Of a DNA stretch of 64,000 nucleotides, positions 26,113-35,619 are shown in pieces (position 1 is the stretch's first letter; every line of letters begins with the position of its first letter). The notes beneath the pieces were generated by a model, which was not told the DNA's origin, ran no database searches, and was given only the letters and a program-made list of their open reading frames with translations. Location: positions 213,716 to 277,715 of the forward strand of contig NZ_KB849726.1 in the NCBI RefSeq assembly GCF_000368865.1. The letters run 5' to 3'. The position numbers were made by a program, and so were the translations under genes. The stretch comes from Acinetobacter bouvetii DSM 14964 = CIP 107468. GTDB taxonomy: Bacteria > Pseudomonadota > Gammaproteobacteria > Pseudomonadales > Moraxellaceae.

Positions 26113-26727
26113 ATGCTAACAGCAGAAGAAGCTTTAGATCGTTTAAAAAAAGGGAATGAACGTTTTGTAAATGGTCAAACGCAGCATCTTAAGCTTTTGA
26201 CGCATCAGCAGCGCGCAGAAATGGCGGAAAGCCAAGAACCGTTTGCCATTGTATTGGGCTGTTCAGACTCGCGTGTTCCTGCCGAAATGGTATTTGACCA
26301 AGGTTTGGGCGATTTATTTGTGATTCGCGTGGCTGGCAATATTGTTGCGCCCTCGCAAGTCGGCAGTGTGGAATTTGCAGCGGAAAGTTTCAGCTGTCCT
26401 GTGGTGATTGTTTTAGGCCATACGCATTGCGGCGCAATTCACTCAACGATTGAAGCATTGATGAACCCTAAAGCACCGCCATCAGCAAACCTGATGTCTA
26501 TTGTGAACCGTGTGCGCCCATCGGTTGAAATTCTGCTGCAAACTGAATTGAAAGATGATTTAGGTAAATTATCGATGCATGCGGTGCGTTCGAATGTATT
26601 TGCATCCGTCAATCAGCTGCGTCACGGTTCTGCCGTGCTGGAAAACTTAATTGCCCAAGGCAAACTGAAAGTGGTTGGCGCTGAGTATTCATTGGAAACC
26701 GGCGAAGTAACTTTCTACGATTTCTAA
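26113..26727 (+). CDS. can: Beta-class carbonic anhydrase
   Basis: Interconverts CO2 and bicarbonate with a zinc ion. Zinc ligands are Cys50 in LGCSDSRVP, His103 and Cys106 in GHTHCGAI; the Asp52-Arg54 dyad of beta enzymes is intact. 204 residues, no signal peptide, so cytoplasmic. GGGTGGAAGACC precedes the ATG. It is a single-gene unit with its own terminator. It supplies bicarbonate for carboxylases; nothing nearby suggests a more special role. Confidence 0.93.
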   Translation: MLTAEEALDRLKKGNERFVNGQTQHLKLLTHQQRAEMAESQEPFAIVLGCSDSRVPAEMVFDQGLGDLFVIRVAGNIVAPSQVGSVEFAAESFSCPVVIVLGHTHCGAIHSTIEALMNPKAPPSANLMSIVNRVRPSVEILLQTELKDDLGKLSMHAVRSNVFASVNQLRHGSAVLENLIAQGKLKVVGAEYSLETGEVTFYDF

Positions 26728-26758
26728 GTCAAAGTCAAAATTATGCAATGCATCAAAG

Positions 26759-26782
26759 GCGCTGATCAACAGCGCTTTTTTT
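26759..26782. terminator. Terminator between carbonic anhydrase and tesA
   Basis: GCGCTG - ATCAA - CAGCGC followed by seven T, preceded by AAAG. Confidence 0.8.
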
Positions 26783-26790
26783 GTGTGTTT

Positions 26791-27444
26791 TTAGAGCGCG
26801 CCGACGATATAGGGATAGGCATGCTTCAGCAGCATTGGCTGCGCTTTGGCATTGGGGTGAATCTGATCATTTTGAATCAAGTCCTTTTTGCCTGCGACAC
26901 CTGCTAAAAAGAAGGGCAGCAGCTTCACTTTGTATTGCTGGCTGACGGTTTTGTAGCTGTTTTCAAAAGCTTTGCTGTAGGCTGTTCCGTAATTAGGCGG
27001 AATTTTCATGCCCAATAAAATCACTTCAGCTTTGGCCTGCTGGCTTTTTTGAATCAGCTGCGCCAAGTTTTTCTGAATCATCTGCGGCGGCTGCCCGCGC
27101 AGGCCGTCATTGCCGCCCAGCTCAATCACCACCACGTGCGGCGCATGCATTTGCAGCAGTTTGGGCAGGCGCGCCAAAGCGCCGCTGGTGGTTTCTCCGC
27201 TCACACTTGCATTGACCACTTTATGCGCTTTCGGATACTGTTGGTCTAAGCGTTTTTGCAGCAGGTACACCCAGCCTTGCTGCGGCTGCATGCCATACCC
27301 GGCGCTTAAGCTGTCGCCGACAATTAGAATGGTTTTGGCACAGGCCAGCATGGGAAATAGGCTGAAGCCGAGGATAGCCAAATACGGCAGCACCTGATTT
27401 TTAAGATAGCGATTTTGCATAAGACTCTGCATAAGATCCTGCAT
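26791..27444 (-). CDS. tesA: SGNH/GDSL arylesterase / acyl-CoA thioesterase TesA
   Basis: A periplasmic multifunctional esterase. SGNH blocks are all visible: ILIVGDSLSAGYG (block I, catalytic Ser), a Gly in NASVSGETTSG (block II), GGNDGLRG (block III) and DQIHPNAKA (block V, Asp-x2-His). A signal peptide (NQVLPYLAILGFSLFPMLACA) precedes the domain. The frame opens at 27534 but would overlap the divergent ABC gene. Three in-frame Mets (27444, 27432, 27420) lie in three 12-base repeats, and CAGGGTTAT favours 27444. The divergent ybbA-ybbP pair beside tesA is the same arrangement as in E. coli. Confidence 0.9.
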   Translation of the reverse strand: MQDLMQSLMQNRYLKNQVLPYLAILGFSLFPMLACAKTILIVGDSLSAGYGMQPQQGWVYLLQKRLDQQYPKAHKVVNASVSGETTSGALARLPKLLQMHAPHVVVIELGGNDGLRGQPPQMIQKNLAQLIQKSQQAKAEVILLGMKIPPNYGTAYSKAFENSYKTVSQQYKVKLLPFFLAGVAGKKDLIQNDQIHPNAKAQPMLLKHAYPYIVGAL

Positions 27445-27467
27445 ATAACCCTGAAGATAGGAAAGAT

Positions 27468-28193
27468 ATGAGCCAAATTCCGACTGACCCATCCATCTTG
27501 CCACAAGCGATAATTTCTGCACAGCAATTGACACAAAAGATACAGCTGGGTTCTCAAGAACTGTGCATTTTTGAGCAGATCAATTTAGAAATTTTTGCCG
27601 GGGAACAGGTGGCGATTACCGGCCGTTCGGGTTCAGGCAAGTCAACGCTGCTGGGCATTTTGGCCACGCTGGATCAGGCCAGTGCAGGACATCTTAAGGT
27701 CTGCGGAGAATCCATCGAGCAGTTAAATGAAGAACAGCGCGCCGTCGTGCGCTTGAAGCATATTGGCTTCGTTTTTCAGTCTTTTCAATTGCTGCCGCAT
27801 TTGACGGCGCTGGAAAATGTCATGCTGCCGCTGCGTCTGCATCCACACTTTCACTATGCGGCCGCTGAGAAAAAGGCGCATGCATTGCTCACTAAAGTAG
27901 GGCTGGCGCGCCAAGCCATGCAAACCCCGAAAGTATTGTCTGGCGGCGAACAGCAGCGGGTCGCTATTGCCCGCGCGCTGGTCAGCGAACCGGCAATTAT
28001 TTTTGCCGATGAACCCACAGGCAATCTTGATGGTGCGACCGCTACAGAAATTGAACGGCTCCTGTTCCAGCTGAACCGTGAATTGGGGACGACTTTAATT
28101 TTAGTGACGCACGATCCGCAACTGGCAGCCCAGTGTCAGCGGCATTATGAATTGGCGGATGGACAGCTGATTGAGCACAGGCAGGGAGGATGA
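27468..28193 (+). CDS. ybbA: ABC transporter ATP-binding protein YbbA
   Basis: A LolD/MacB-type ATPase of 241 residues. Walker A is GRSGSGKST near residue 53, the Q-loop lies in GFVFQSFQLLPHLTALENVMLPL, the signature is LSGGEQQRVAIARAL, and Walker B is IIFADEPTGNLD. GGAAAGAT precedes the ATG. It ends one base before the permease start (TGA at 28191, ATG at 28195), so translation is coupled. The pair probably works as a mechanotransmission or extraction system at the inner membrane rather than as a classic importer; its substrate is unknown. Confidence 0.93.
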   Translation: MSQIPTDPSILPQAIISAQQLTQKIQLGSQELCIFEQINLEIFAGEQVAITGRSGSGKSTLLGILATLDQASAGHLKVCGESIEQLNEEQRAVVRLKHIGFVFQSFQLLPHLTALENVMLPLRLHPHFHYAAAEKKAHALLTKVGLARQAMQTPKVLSGGEQQRVAIARALVSEPAIIFADEPTGNLDGATATEIERLLFQLNRELGTTLILVTHDPQLAAQCQRHYELADGQLIEHRQGG

Positions 28194-28194
28194 A

Positions 28195-30696
28195 ATGAAT
28201 GCTTTATTTCGTCCTTTATTGACGCAAAGTTTTAGAAGCACAGGAGGCTATCTGCTGCTGATCGCGCTGACTTTAGCAATCAGCGCCACGACAGCCTTGA
28301 AGTTCAGCAATGAGCAGGTGCAGCAGGCAGTGGCGCTGCAGGCGGCAGAAATGCTAGCTGGAGATTTAGTGCTTTCAGACAATGAGCCGATCGACCAGTC
28401 TTGGAAAGACTTAGCATCCCGGCAGCAGCTGCGGCAGTCCGAAGTCACCATGTTTGGCACCATGGCGCATACAGCAGATCAGTTTGTCATGGTCAATGTA
28501 AAAGCCATTGATCCCGGTTTTCCTTTAAGGGGCGAGCTGCGTGTCAGGCCTGCGGCGAAAGCCATTCAGCCGGGGGAAATCTGGCTGAGCCAGCGGGCAA
28601 TGGATTTGCTTCATCTCAAAATAGGCGATGCGGTGCAGATTGCAGACGGCACATTTAAGGTGGCCGCCAAAATTGCTCATGATTCCAATCAGGAGCTGGG
28701 CTTCAGCGGGTTTTCACCGACTGTAATTATTTCACGGCAAGATGTGGCAAAAACCAATGCCGTGCAGACGGGCAGCCGGATTGAATACCGCCTGCTTCTG
28801 GCAGGCGATGCAAAGCAGACGCAGCAATTTGAACAGCGGTTCAAGCAGATCCGCCCCGTCAAAAAAGAAGGGGAAGGCGATCAGCAGAACGCTGCAAATG
28901 CTGAAAATCAATCTGCAGATGAACACAGCAGCCTGCACCTGAGAAATGCCAGTGAAGGCAATACTCGTTTGATGAAGCCGATTGCCAATTTGGATACTTT
29001 TTTGCAGCTGGCGAATATCTTAACCATTTTGCTGTGCGGGATTGCCATTGCTTTAACCAGTCAGCGCTATGTACAGCAGAATCAAGACTGCATTGCGCTT
29101 ATGCGCTGCATGGGCGCATCCAAACAGCAGATTCTTTGGGCCTATTTGTCATTGCTGGCAGTGGTGTTTGGGCTGGCGGTCATTTTGGGCAGCGCTGCCG
29201 GCATTGCCCTGGGCTACGGCTTGCTGCAGCTGATGCTGCAGTTGATTCCGCAATTGAATATTGCATTCTCCGCGCTGGATCTGCTGCTGGGGCCTTTGCC
29301 GATTGCGATGCTGACCAGCGCTGCGGTGCTGCTGGGCTTTGTCATGCCTAGCCTGTGGCAATTGCTGCACACACCGCCGATACGGGTAATCCGCCAGCAG
29401 GAAAAGTCGGTGCAGTCGATGCTGTGGATGCTGCTGGCAGGCACTGCCAGTTTGGTGCTGTTCAGCGCTGTGCTGACTGAGAATCTGATACTAACGGCAT
29501 GGGTGATTGGCGCCATTATGGTTTTATGCACAGTCCTGTATGCTTTCATTTGGGCTGTGCTGAAATTCATCCGAAACTTAAAGATCGGCATTTCTGCCTA
29601 TGTACGCACACCGTATCAAACAGCATTTCAAATTACAGCTCTGGCGCTGGGTTTGAGCTTAATTACGGTATTGGCTGTATTGCGCACGGACTTGCTGGAG
29701 CGCTGGCAGCAGCAATTGCCCGCAGGCACGCCCAACCAGTTTGTCTACGGCTTGCCGCCCATGGACATGCCGGCCTTTCAGCAGCAGCTGCAAGCGCATG
29801 GCTGGAAAGGCACGCCGCTGTATCCGAACATCCGTGGACGTTTGGTTGCCAAAAATGATCAGCCTTTTGCCGATGAGCTGGTGAAAAACAATAACTCCCT
29901 GCGCCGTGAATTGAATTTAACGCAAGCTTCTGAATTTCCTGCCGACAATAAAACGGTCAGCGGCGCCGCCAAATTCGGCCATGCCAATGAAGTTTCAGTT
30001 GAAGCCAAAACCGCGGAAGAACTGGGCATTAAAATTGGTGACCGCCTGACCTTCAGTTTGCCTGAGGGCCTGCTGCAGGCCAAAGTCGTGAATTTGCGCA
30101 GTGTGGAATGGGAAAGCTTCAGTCCCAATTTCTTCTTTATTTTTTCTCCGAAGAGCATGGATGAAAATGCTGGCAGTTATCTGGGCAGCTTCTATGTGCC
30201 TGAAGCCGAAAAACCGCAGCTGATTCAGCTGATTCAGCAGTTTTCCAGCACCGTATTTATTGATGTGACCTTAATTTTGGATGAGGTGAAGCGTGTGGTC
30301 AGCCTGCTGGTGCAGATTATTACGATATTAGCCATTTTGGTTGCGCTGTCCGGTATTTTAGTACTGGTTGCCTGCCTGAATTTACTGATGGATGAACGCA
30401 AGCGCGAAGTGGCGCTGCTGCGTTCATTCGGCAGTTCCAAGCACAGGCTGAAACGCATGCTGAGTCTGGAAATTGGCTTTATGGGTTTGATTGCAGGAGT
30501 TGTTTCCTGCCTGTTTGCAGAAGTAATCAGCGCTATTGCCAGTTACCATATGGAACTGGCAATACAGCCGCATTGGGAAATCTGGCTGATTTTACCTGTG
30601 CTGATGACGCTGCTTTGCGCGCTGATTGGGCGCTACCGCCTGAGTTACCTGACGGAGATTCCGCCTTTGCAGAGCCTGCGCGAGATGAATCAGTAA
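28195..30696 (+). CDS. ybbP: ABC transporter permease YbbP (FtsX family)
   Basis: An 833-residue membrane protein with the YbbP plan: one N-terminal helix, a large periplasmic region, and two FtsX/MacB permease blocks. The first is near residue 275-400 (LQLANILTILLCGIAIALT ... CMGASKQQILWAYLSL), the second near 700-833 (VLVACLNLLMDERKREVALLRSFGSSKHR). GGGAGGATGAA before the Met at 28195 fixes the start. A longer frame from 28171 would use a poor TTG codon inside ybbA. Works with YbbA; function in lipid or lipoprotein handling is only presumed from the family. Confidence 0.9.
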   Translation: MNALFRPLLTQSFRSTGGYLLLIALTLAISATTALKFSNEQVQQAVALQAAEMLAGDLVLSDNEPIDQSWKDLASRQQLRQSEVTMFGTMAHTADQFVMVNVKAIDPGFPLRGELRVRPAAKAIQPGEIWLSQRAMDLLHLKIGDAVQIADGTFKVAAKIAHDSNQELGFSGFSPTVIISRQDVAKTNAVQTGSRIEYRLLLAGDAKQTQQFEQRFKQIRPVKKEGEGDQQNAANAENQSADEHSSLHLRNASEGNTRLMKPIANLDTFLQLANILTILLCGIAIALTSQRYVQQNQDCIALMRCMGASKQQILWAYLSLLAVVFGLAVILGSAAGIALGYGLLQLMLQLIPQLNIAFSALDLLLGPLPIAMLTSAAVLLGFVMPSLWQLLHTPPIRVIRQQEKSVQSMLWMLLAGTASLVLFSAVLTENLILTAWVIGAIMVLCTVLYAFIWAVLKFIRNLKIGISAYVRTPYQTAFQITALALGLSLITVLAVLRTDLLERWQQQLPAGTPNQFVYGLPPMDMPAFQQQLQAHGWKGTPLYPNIRGRLVAKNDQPFADELVKNNNSLRRELNLTQASEFPADNKTVSGAAKFGHANEVSVEAKTAEELGIKIGDRLTFSLPEGLLQAKVVNLRSVEWESFSPNFFFIFSPKSMDENAGSYLGSFYVPEAEKPQLIQLIQQFSSTVFIDVTLILDEVKRVVSLLVQIITILAILVALSGILVLVACLNLLMDERKREVALLRSFGSSKHRLKRMLSLEIGFMGLIAGVVSCLFAEVISAIASYHMELAIQPHWEIWLILPVLMTLLCALIGRYRLSYLTEIPPLQSLREMNQ

Positions 30697-30731
30697 TTCA
30701 TCTCAGCTGTTTTGCAGTACCGGCGCTTGGC

Positions 30732-31547
30732 CTAGCGGATAGCGCTGTTCATCATCAGCACCAGCTCTTGCCAAAGCGGTTTAATATAGACCACCAGAGA
30801 CAGGCAATACTGATACGTGATCCAGCACAGCGCTGCGCCGATCAAGAGGCTGCAGCAATTTACCGCAGCGCTGCGCTGAATTTTCTGACCCAAATACCAT
30901 GCGCCTGCCAGAAATGCCCCCATCAGCATGCCGCCGATATGGGCGGCATTGTTGATGCCGCTGATCATAAAGCCCATGGCTAAGTTGATGGCCATGACGC
31001 TGACTAAGGTCTTTTTATCCAGCAGGAAATGCTGCTGCGGCAAGACCGGAAACAGGGACAGTACCGTGAGTGCGGCGCCAATCCCCATCACTGCGCCAGA
31101 AGCGCCGGCGCCGACACTTGGCAGTAATTCGCGGTTGGCTACGCCTAGGCGGATCAGTTCATAGCTGTCTTGAATAGAGACGTAGCCGCTCAGCAGAGAG
31201 CCGCTGATGCCGGCTAAAAAGTACAGCCCGATAAAATACACGCGCCCCAGCATCTGTTCAGCAATGCTGCCGAAAATATACAGCGCCCACATATTCAGCA
31301 TCAGGTGAATCAGGCCAAAGTGAAAAAACATGCTGCTGATGAGGCGGATGGGTTCCGCTAAAAAACTTAAAGGCGCATAATCAGCACCCCAGCGGATAGC
31401 ATCAGCAGTGCTTGGGCTGCTGATATCCATGCCATGCAGCACTTGCCACGCAAATAGGCCGACATTGACAGCGATCATCAGTGCAGTGAACCACCACAGG
31501 TGAATTTCCAGTTTACGGTTTACTTGAGGAGGAGAAAGTTCTGGCAT
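30732..31547 (-). CDS. Rhomboid family intramembrane serine protease (271 aa)
   Basis: The second rhomboid of the window. Catalytic Ser150 lies in VGAGASGAVMG and His203 in NNAAHIGGMLMG; Asn85 in HLMLNMWALY is the oxyanion residue. Seven hydrophobic segments; the last (SLLIGAALCWITYQYCLSLVV) is an additional C-terminal helix beyond the six-helix core. A large L1-type loop (about 40-70) is present. It converges on ybbP with 35 bases between stops. Substrate unknown. Confidence 0.88.
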   Translation of the reverse strand: MPELSPPQVNRKLEIHLWWFTALMIAVNVGLFAWQVLHGMDISSPSTADAIRWGADYAPLSFLAEPIRLISSMFFHFGLIHLMLNMWALYIFGSIAEQMLGRVYFIGLYFLAGISGSLLSGYVSIQDSYELIRLGVANRELLPSVGAGASGAVMGIGAALTVLSLFPVLPQQHFLLDKKTLVSVMAINLAMGFMISGINNAAHIGGMLMGAFLAGAWYLGQKIQRSAAVNCCSLLIGAALCWITYQYCLSLVVYIKPLWQELVLMMNSAIR

Positions 31548-31624
31548 GCTATTCTTTTGGATGATTATTCGTTTAATAACAAGCTTAACATGAAAAAAGC
31601 AATTTTCTGGAGCATCAGACTGAC

Positions 31625-32299
31625 ATGAAAGCCTTTCTTGCCCGCACTTTACTCATTCTCGTTAGTTTAGTGCTTTTGGTTCAGTTATGGATTTTTGCCA
31701 GTTTAGCGTGGTGGCGTACCCATTCCGTTGAAACCACAATGATGATGCGCCTGGACTATTGGTCAGACCCGTCAGAACCGATTAAGCACCAATGGCGTGA
31801 CTACGATCAAATCAGCGATTATGTGAAACATGCAGTTGTCGCGGCAGAAGACGGCAAGTTTCTGCAGCACAATGGTTTTGACTGGGCCGGCATGCAGTTT
31901 GCGCTTGAACGCAATAAGGACAAAGGGCGGGTGGTTGCTGGCGGCTCAACCATTTCACAGCAGTTGGCAAAAAATCTTTTTCTCTATAATAAGCGGTCAT
32001 TTGTACGTAAAGGCCAGGAAGCTGTCGCGACATGGATGATGGAGCGCATGTGGTCTAAAGAGCGTATTTTGGAAGTGTATTTAAATTCGGTGGAGTTTGG
32101 CGAAAATATTTATGGCGTGGAAGCTGCGTCACAGCACTATTTTGGCAAAAGCTCGCGCAGTTTAAGCCGTGAGCAGGCTGCATTCTTGGCCGCCATTTTG
32201 CCGAATCCAAAATATTATCAAGACCACCGCAACGATCCTAAGCTTAAATACCGTAAGCGCATGATTCAAAAATACATGCGCTACAGCCATATTCCATAA
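31625..32299 (+). CDS. mtgA: Monofunctional biosynthetic peptidoglycan transglycosylase
   Basis: Polymerises lipid II into glycan strands. One N-terminal membrane anchor (about residues 5-30) is followed by a GT51 domain. Its motifs are [18 protein letters not shown] (catalytic Glu), [15 protein letters not shown], and [20 protein letters not shown]. There is no transpeptidase domain; 224 residues is the normal length. Single-gene unit, divergent from the rhomboid gene and closed by a terminator at 32328-32353. Confidence 0.94.
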   Translation: MKAFLARTLLILVSLVLLVQLWIFASLAWWRTHSVETTMMMRLDYWSDPSEPIKHQWRDYDQISDYVKHAVVAAEDGKFLQHNGFDWAGMQFALERNKDKGRVVAGGSTISQQLAKNLFLYNKRSFVRKGQEAVATWMMERMWSKERILEVYLNSVEFGENIYGVEAASQHYFGKSSRSLSREQAAFLAAILPNPKYYQDHRNDPKLKYRKRMIQKYMRYSHIP

Positions 32300-32327
32300 T
32301 GCAGCGGCCGAAGTAAAAAGTTTTAAT

Positions 32328-32353
32328 AAAAAGCCTGGATTTCTAGGCTTTTT
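32328..32353 (+). terminator. mtgA terminator
   Basis: AAAAAGCCT / AGGCTTTTT stem with an 8-base loop and T tract. Confidence 0.85.
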
Positions 32354-32361
32354 TTATGAAA

Positions 32362-32383
32362 TTGTCATAAATTTGAAGCATAC
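32362..32383 (+). promoter_or_regulatory. Possible half Pho box upstream of ppk
   Basis: TTGTCATAAAT matches the 11-base PhoB half site very well; the following TTGAAGCATAC matches only in TTG. It lies 42 bases before the ppk start. E. coli ppk is in the Pho regulon, so a degenerate box is plausible but unproved. Confidence 0.35.
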
Positions 32384-32424
32384 TTAGCGTTATGCACCGC
32401 ACTTTCAAAAATCATAGGTTAGAC

Positions 32425-34506
32425 ATGAATACGGCAGCTGACACATCTTTGGCATCTACTGAATATACTTATAATGATCGCTACATCAATCGTGAGCTTT
32501 CGATTTTAGATTTCCATCTGCGTGTTTTGGAACAGGCGGTTGACCCTTTGCATCCGCTGCTTGAGCGCATGAATTTCCTGCTGATTTTTTCGCGGAATTT
32601 AGATGAATTTTTTGAAATCCGTGTTGCAGGCATGATGGAGCAGCTGGATTTAGGCAATGAAAGCCATACGCCGGATGGTTTGACGCCAAAGCAGGTTTTA
32701 GATCAAATTTCAGCAACGGCGCATGCGGCGATTGAGCGCCAGTACCGGATTTTGAATGAAGAAATTCTGCCTAAATTGCGTGAAGAAGATATTTGTTTCC
32801 TGCGCCGCGGCGAACTCACGCCAGCTCAATCGGCATGGGTGAAAAAGTATTTTCAGGAACAGGTTGCGCCCGTACTGACACCGATCAGCCTCGATCCTGC
32901 GCATCCTTTTCCGCGCTTGGTGAATAAGAGCCTGAATTTTATCATCACCTTAGAAGGCAAAGATGCTTTTGGCCGGCAAATTGACTTGGCTGTTGTGCCT
33001 GCGCCGCGCTCTTTGCCGCGTGTTGTGCGCTTGCCGGATGAGCTGACAGGCGGCAAAGAGCATCACGTGATGCTGTCGGCGATTATTCATGAGCATGTGT
33101 CCGATTTGTTCCCAGGCATGACGGCAACAGGCTGTTATCAGTTCCGTGTGACACGCAATGCCGATTTAGCCTTGAATGAAGATGTCGAGGACTTGGCGAA
33201 AGCATTAAAAGGCGAATTGAATTCACGCCGTTTTGGCCGTGCAGTACGCTTGGAAGTTACGCATAACTGCCCTAAGCATATTTATGATTATCTGCTGGAT
33301 GAGTTTGATCTTGAACAAGAGCAGCTTTATAAAGTCGATGGCCCTGTGAACTTGGCGCGCTTATTGTCCAACTTTAAGCGCCCGCATTTGCGTTATGACT
33401 CGCATACGCCGGTCATTCCCAAAGTGCTGAAAAAAGCTGAGAATATTTTCAGCGCAATGCAGAAGCAGGATATCCTGCTGCATCATCCCTTTGAATCTTT
33501 CGCGCCCGTGATTAATTTGCTGCGTGAAGCTGCGCGGGATCCGCAAGTTTTAGCGATTAAGCAAACCTTGTACCGCAGCGGCCCAGACTCTGAAATCGTA
33601 CAGGTGCTGGCGGAAGCTGCGCGCAACGGCAAAGAAGTAACCGCTGTAATTGAATTGCGCGCCCGTTTTGATGAAGAATCGAATATTGAGGTTGCCAATG
33701 TATTGCAGGAAGCTGGCGCCGTGGTGGTCTATGGCATTGTGGGCTACAAGACGCATGCCAAAATGATTTTAGTGGTGCGCCGTGAAAATAATAAGCTGGT
33801 GCGCTATGTGCATTTAGGCACAGGCAATTACCATGCCGGCAATGCCCGCATTTATACAGACTATGGCTTGCTGACTACAGATAAAGAGCTGTGTGAAGAT
33901 GTGCACCGCATTTTCCAAGAGCTGACCGGCATGGGCAAAATGGCGAAACTGAAAAAGCTGCTGCATGCGCCATTTACTCTGCATGCGCAGCTGATCAACT
34001 TTATTGACGATGAAATTGCCAATGCCAAAGCAGGAAAGCCTGCACAAATTATTGTGAAGGTGAATGCCCTGACGGAAGTTCAGCTGATCAACAAGCTTTA
34101 TGAAGCGTCGCAGGCAGGCGTTCAAATCGACTTGATTATCCGTTCCATTTGCTGCCTGCGCCCAGGTTTGCCTGGCCTGTCAGAAAATATCCGTGTCCGT
34201 TCGATTGTCGGCCGTTTTCTGGAACATACCCGTGTCTATTATTTCAGCAATAATGGCGATGCCCGTATTTATTGCTCTAGCGCTGACTGGATGGACCGAA
34301 ATTTGTTTAACCGTGTAGAAGCCTGTTTTCCTATTGAAGATGCAGCGCTGAAGAAGCGAATTTATCAGCAAGGTTTAGTAAATTACTTAAAAGATAATCA
34401 GCAGGCATGGCAGCTTCAGGCGGATGGAATATGGGTGCGGGTGCAGGCGGCTGATGATGAAGAGCCGCATAATGCGCAACGTATTTTACTGGATTTAATC
34501 AAGTAA
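32425..34506 (+). CDS. ppk: Polyphosphate kinase 1
   Basis: Makes polyphosphate from ATP through a phosphohistidine. From the Met at 32425 (TAGGTTAGAC upstream) it has 693 residues. Domains in order: N-terminal helical ([18 protein letters not shown]), head, and the two catalytic C domains. The autophosphorylated His is His444 in [23 protein letters not shown] holds the second conserved His. The open frame begins at 32392, but this start is better placed. Together with pit and its Pho box it gives the window a phosphate theme. Closed by a strong palindromic terminator. Confidence 0.95.
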   Translation: MNTAADTSLASTEYTYNDRYINRELSILDFHLRVLEQAVDPLHPLLERMNFLLIFSRNLDEFFEIRVAGMMEQLDLGNESHTPDGLTPKQVLDQISATAHAAIERQYRILNEEILPKLREEDICFLRRGELTPAQSAWVKKYFQEQVAPVLTPISLDPAHPFPRLVNKSLNFIITLEGKDAFGRQIDLAVVPAPRSLPRVVRLPDELTGGKEHHVMLSAIIHEHVSDLFPGMTATGCYQFRVTRNADLALNEDVEDLAKALKGELNSRRFGRAVRLEVTHNCPKHIYDYLLDEFDLEQEQLYKVDGPVNLARLLSNFKRPHLRYDSHTPVIPKVLKKAENIFSAMQKQDILLHHPFESFAPVINLLREAARDPQVLAIKQTLYRSGPDSEIVQVLAEAARNGKEVTAVIELRARFDEESNIEVANVLQEAGAVVVYGIVGYKTHAKMILVVRRENNKLVRYVHLGTGNYHAGNARIYTDYGLLTTDKELCEDVHRIFQELTGMGKMAKLKKLLHAPFTLHAQLINFIDDEIANAKAGKPAQIIVKVNALTEVQLINKLYEASQAGVQIDLIIRSICCLRPGLPGLSENIRVRSIVGRFLEHTRVYYFSNNGDARIYCSSADWMDRNLFNRVEACFPIEDAALKKRIYQQGLVNYLKDNQQAWQLQADGIWVRVQAADDEEPHNAQRILLDLIK

Positions 34507-34508
34507 TT

Positions 34509-34549
34509 GCATAAACAAAAAAGGGGCTTAGCCCTTTTTTTGTTTATGC
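34509..34549. terminator. Bidirectional terminator between ppk and LuxR-like gene
   Basis: An almost perfect 19-bp inverted repeat, GCATAAACAAAAAAGGGGC paired with GCCCTTTTTTTGTTTATGC around TTA. The last codons of the LuxR-like gene (stop at 34528) lie inside it. Confidence 0.9.
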
Positions 34550-35169
34550 TGCAGGGCGATTTTCCGGAATATATTCTTAATAAAGCTGTATATTTGATAT
34601 TCAGAGGCTTTTAAAGAGGACGCTGTTTCTTCTGGCGATTCTGAGTGGCTGATGTGTCCTAAAATTGCCGTTTCTGCAGGGCTGAATACATGATGCGCTG
34701 GCAGATTGCTGGCTGAGCTGAACTGCTTTTGCAGCAGTTGAGCCAGCTGCGGATGCAAAATGGCGCCGCCGCTTAAGATGCACTTAAGATGCTGAAATTG
34801 CTGTTCTGCCGGCGCATTACTCAGCAAATAGGCATCCGCGCCAAGTTGAATGGCTTCAAGAATTTCAGCTGACTTGAATATGCTTTCATGAATTGTAATG
34901 AGATAGCTGAACGGATAAAGCTGTTTGATGTTTTGAATGGCGCGCAAATTGCTGTGATCTTGAATATTTAAAAAAATTAAATTGGGTAGATGTTCAGCGG
35001 TGACTTGATTTGCTTGTTCTTCGGAGTTTGCAGATAACACCAGTTCTTCAGGGTAACCTAAGTCTTTCAAAATGATGTGCAAAACGATGCTGTGCGGCTG
35101 CAAGGCCGGCGTGATTCTGCCCTGATGAATAATCAGTACGGGCACGGGCAGAATTAATTCGTTATGCAT
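34528..35169 (-). CDS. LuxR/NarL-type regulator with degenerate receiver domain
   Basis: Overall plan of a NarL/FixJ response regulator: residues about 10-135 are receiver-like, and the last 55 are a LuxR/GerE helix-turn-helix (FSPAETAILGHIS ... YQIYSFIKNIFRKIA). Receiver hallmarks are lost: VLIIHQGR lacks the acidic pair, PNLIFLNIQDH has Asn where the phosphorylated Asp belongs, and AYLLSNAP lacks the conserved Lys. The protein is therefore unlikely to be controlled by a histidine kinase. The ATG at 35169 is chosen; a GTG at 35181 is an alternative. No kinase gene is near. An 18-bp palindrome 86 bases upstream recurs before the candidate small RNA on the other side of the gap. Confidence 0.7.
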   Translation of the reverse strand: MHNELILPVPVLIIHQGRITPALQPHSIVLHIILKDLGYPEELVLSANSEEQANQVTAEHLPNLIFLNIQDHSNLRAIQNIKQLYPFSYLITIHESIFKSAEILEAIQLGADAYLLSNAPAEQQFQHLKCILSGGAILHPQLAQLLQKQFSSASNLPAHHVFSPAETAILGHISHSESPEETASSLKASEYQIYSFIKNIFRKIALQHKQKKG

Positions 35170-35254
35170 GAATTGGGTCACTCTAACATCAGAAAATTAT
35201 GAATATGGTTATGCTTAGTTTTTGAAACTTTGCATTAAATTGATTTAAATATCT

Positions 35255-35272
35255 ATCCCTAGAAATAGGGAT
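35255..35272. promoter_or_regulatory. 18-bp palindromic operator, copy 1
   Basis: ATCCCTAGAAATAGGGAT is a perfect ATCCCTA-N4-TAGGGAT palindrome, 86 bases upstream of the LuxR-like gene. It matches copy 2 at 35620-35637 at 15 of 18 positions, on the same strand. Confidence 0.55.
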
Positions 35273-35538
35273 TTAAATTAATTTATTATATTTAAGTATT
35301 TGTTGAATAATATTTATTTTAATAATTGAATGTTTTTATTTATTTTCGGCATTGATGATGCAATGTGTAAACTTTGCTGAAGAGGAATGTATTGGATCAC
35401 CATGCCAAGGGCAATATGCATGCAGAGTATAAAAACTATTGCTCACCATTCTCTTTTTATATGCGCTGATGCAAGGCGGGCTGTATAGGAAATGAGGGGG
35501 AGGAGCGGCGCATTCATTTTTACATAGTTATTCTTAAG

Positions 35539-35554
35539 TGTGATGTATATCACA
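35539..35554. promoter_or_regulatory. Perfect CRP/Vfr-type site
   Basis: TGTGATGTATATCACA matches the consensus TGTGA-N6-TCACA with no mismatch. It lies in the 685-base gap between the LuxR-like gene and oxyR, about 125 bases upstream of the predicted small-RNA start and 370 bases upstream of the regulator gene. Confidence 0.65.
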
Positions 35555-35619
35555 AAATAAATTAAAATCGATGATTTAACAGGAATTATATTTGCTTTTA
35601 ATCAAAGAATTGTTAAAAA

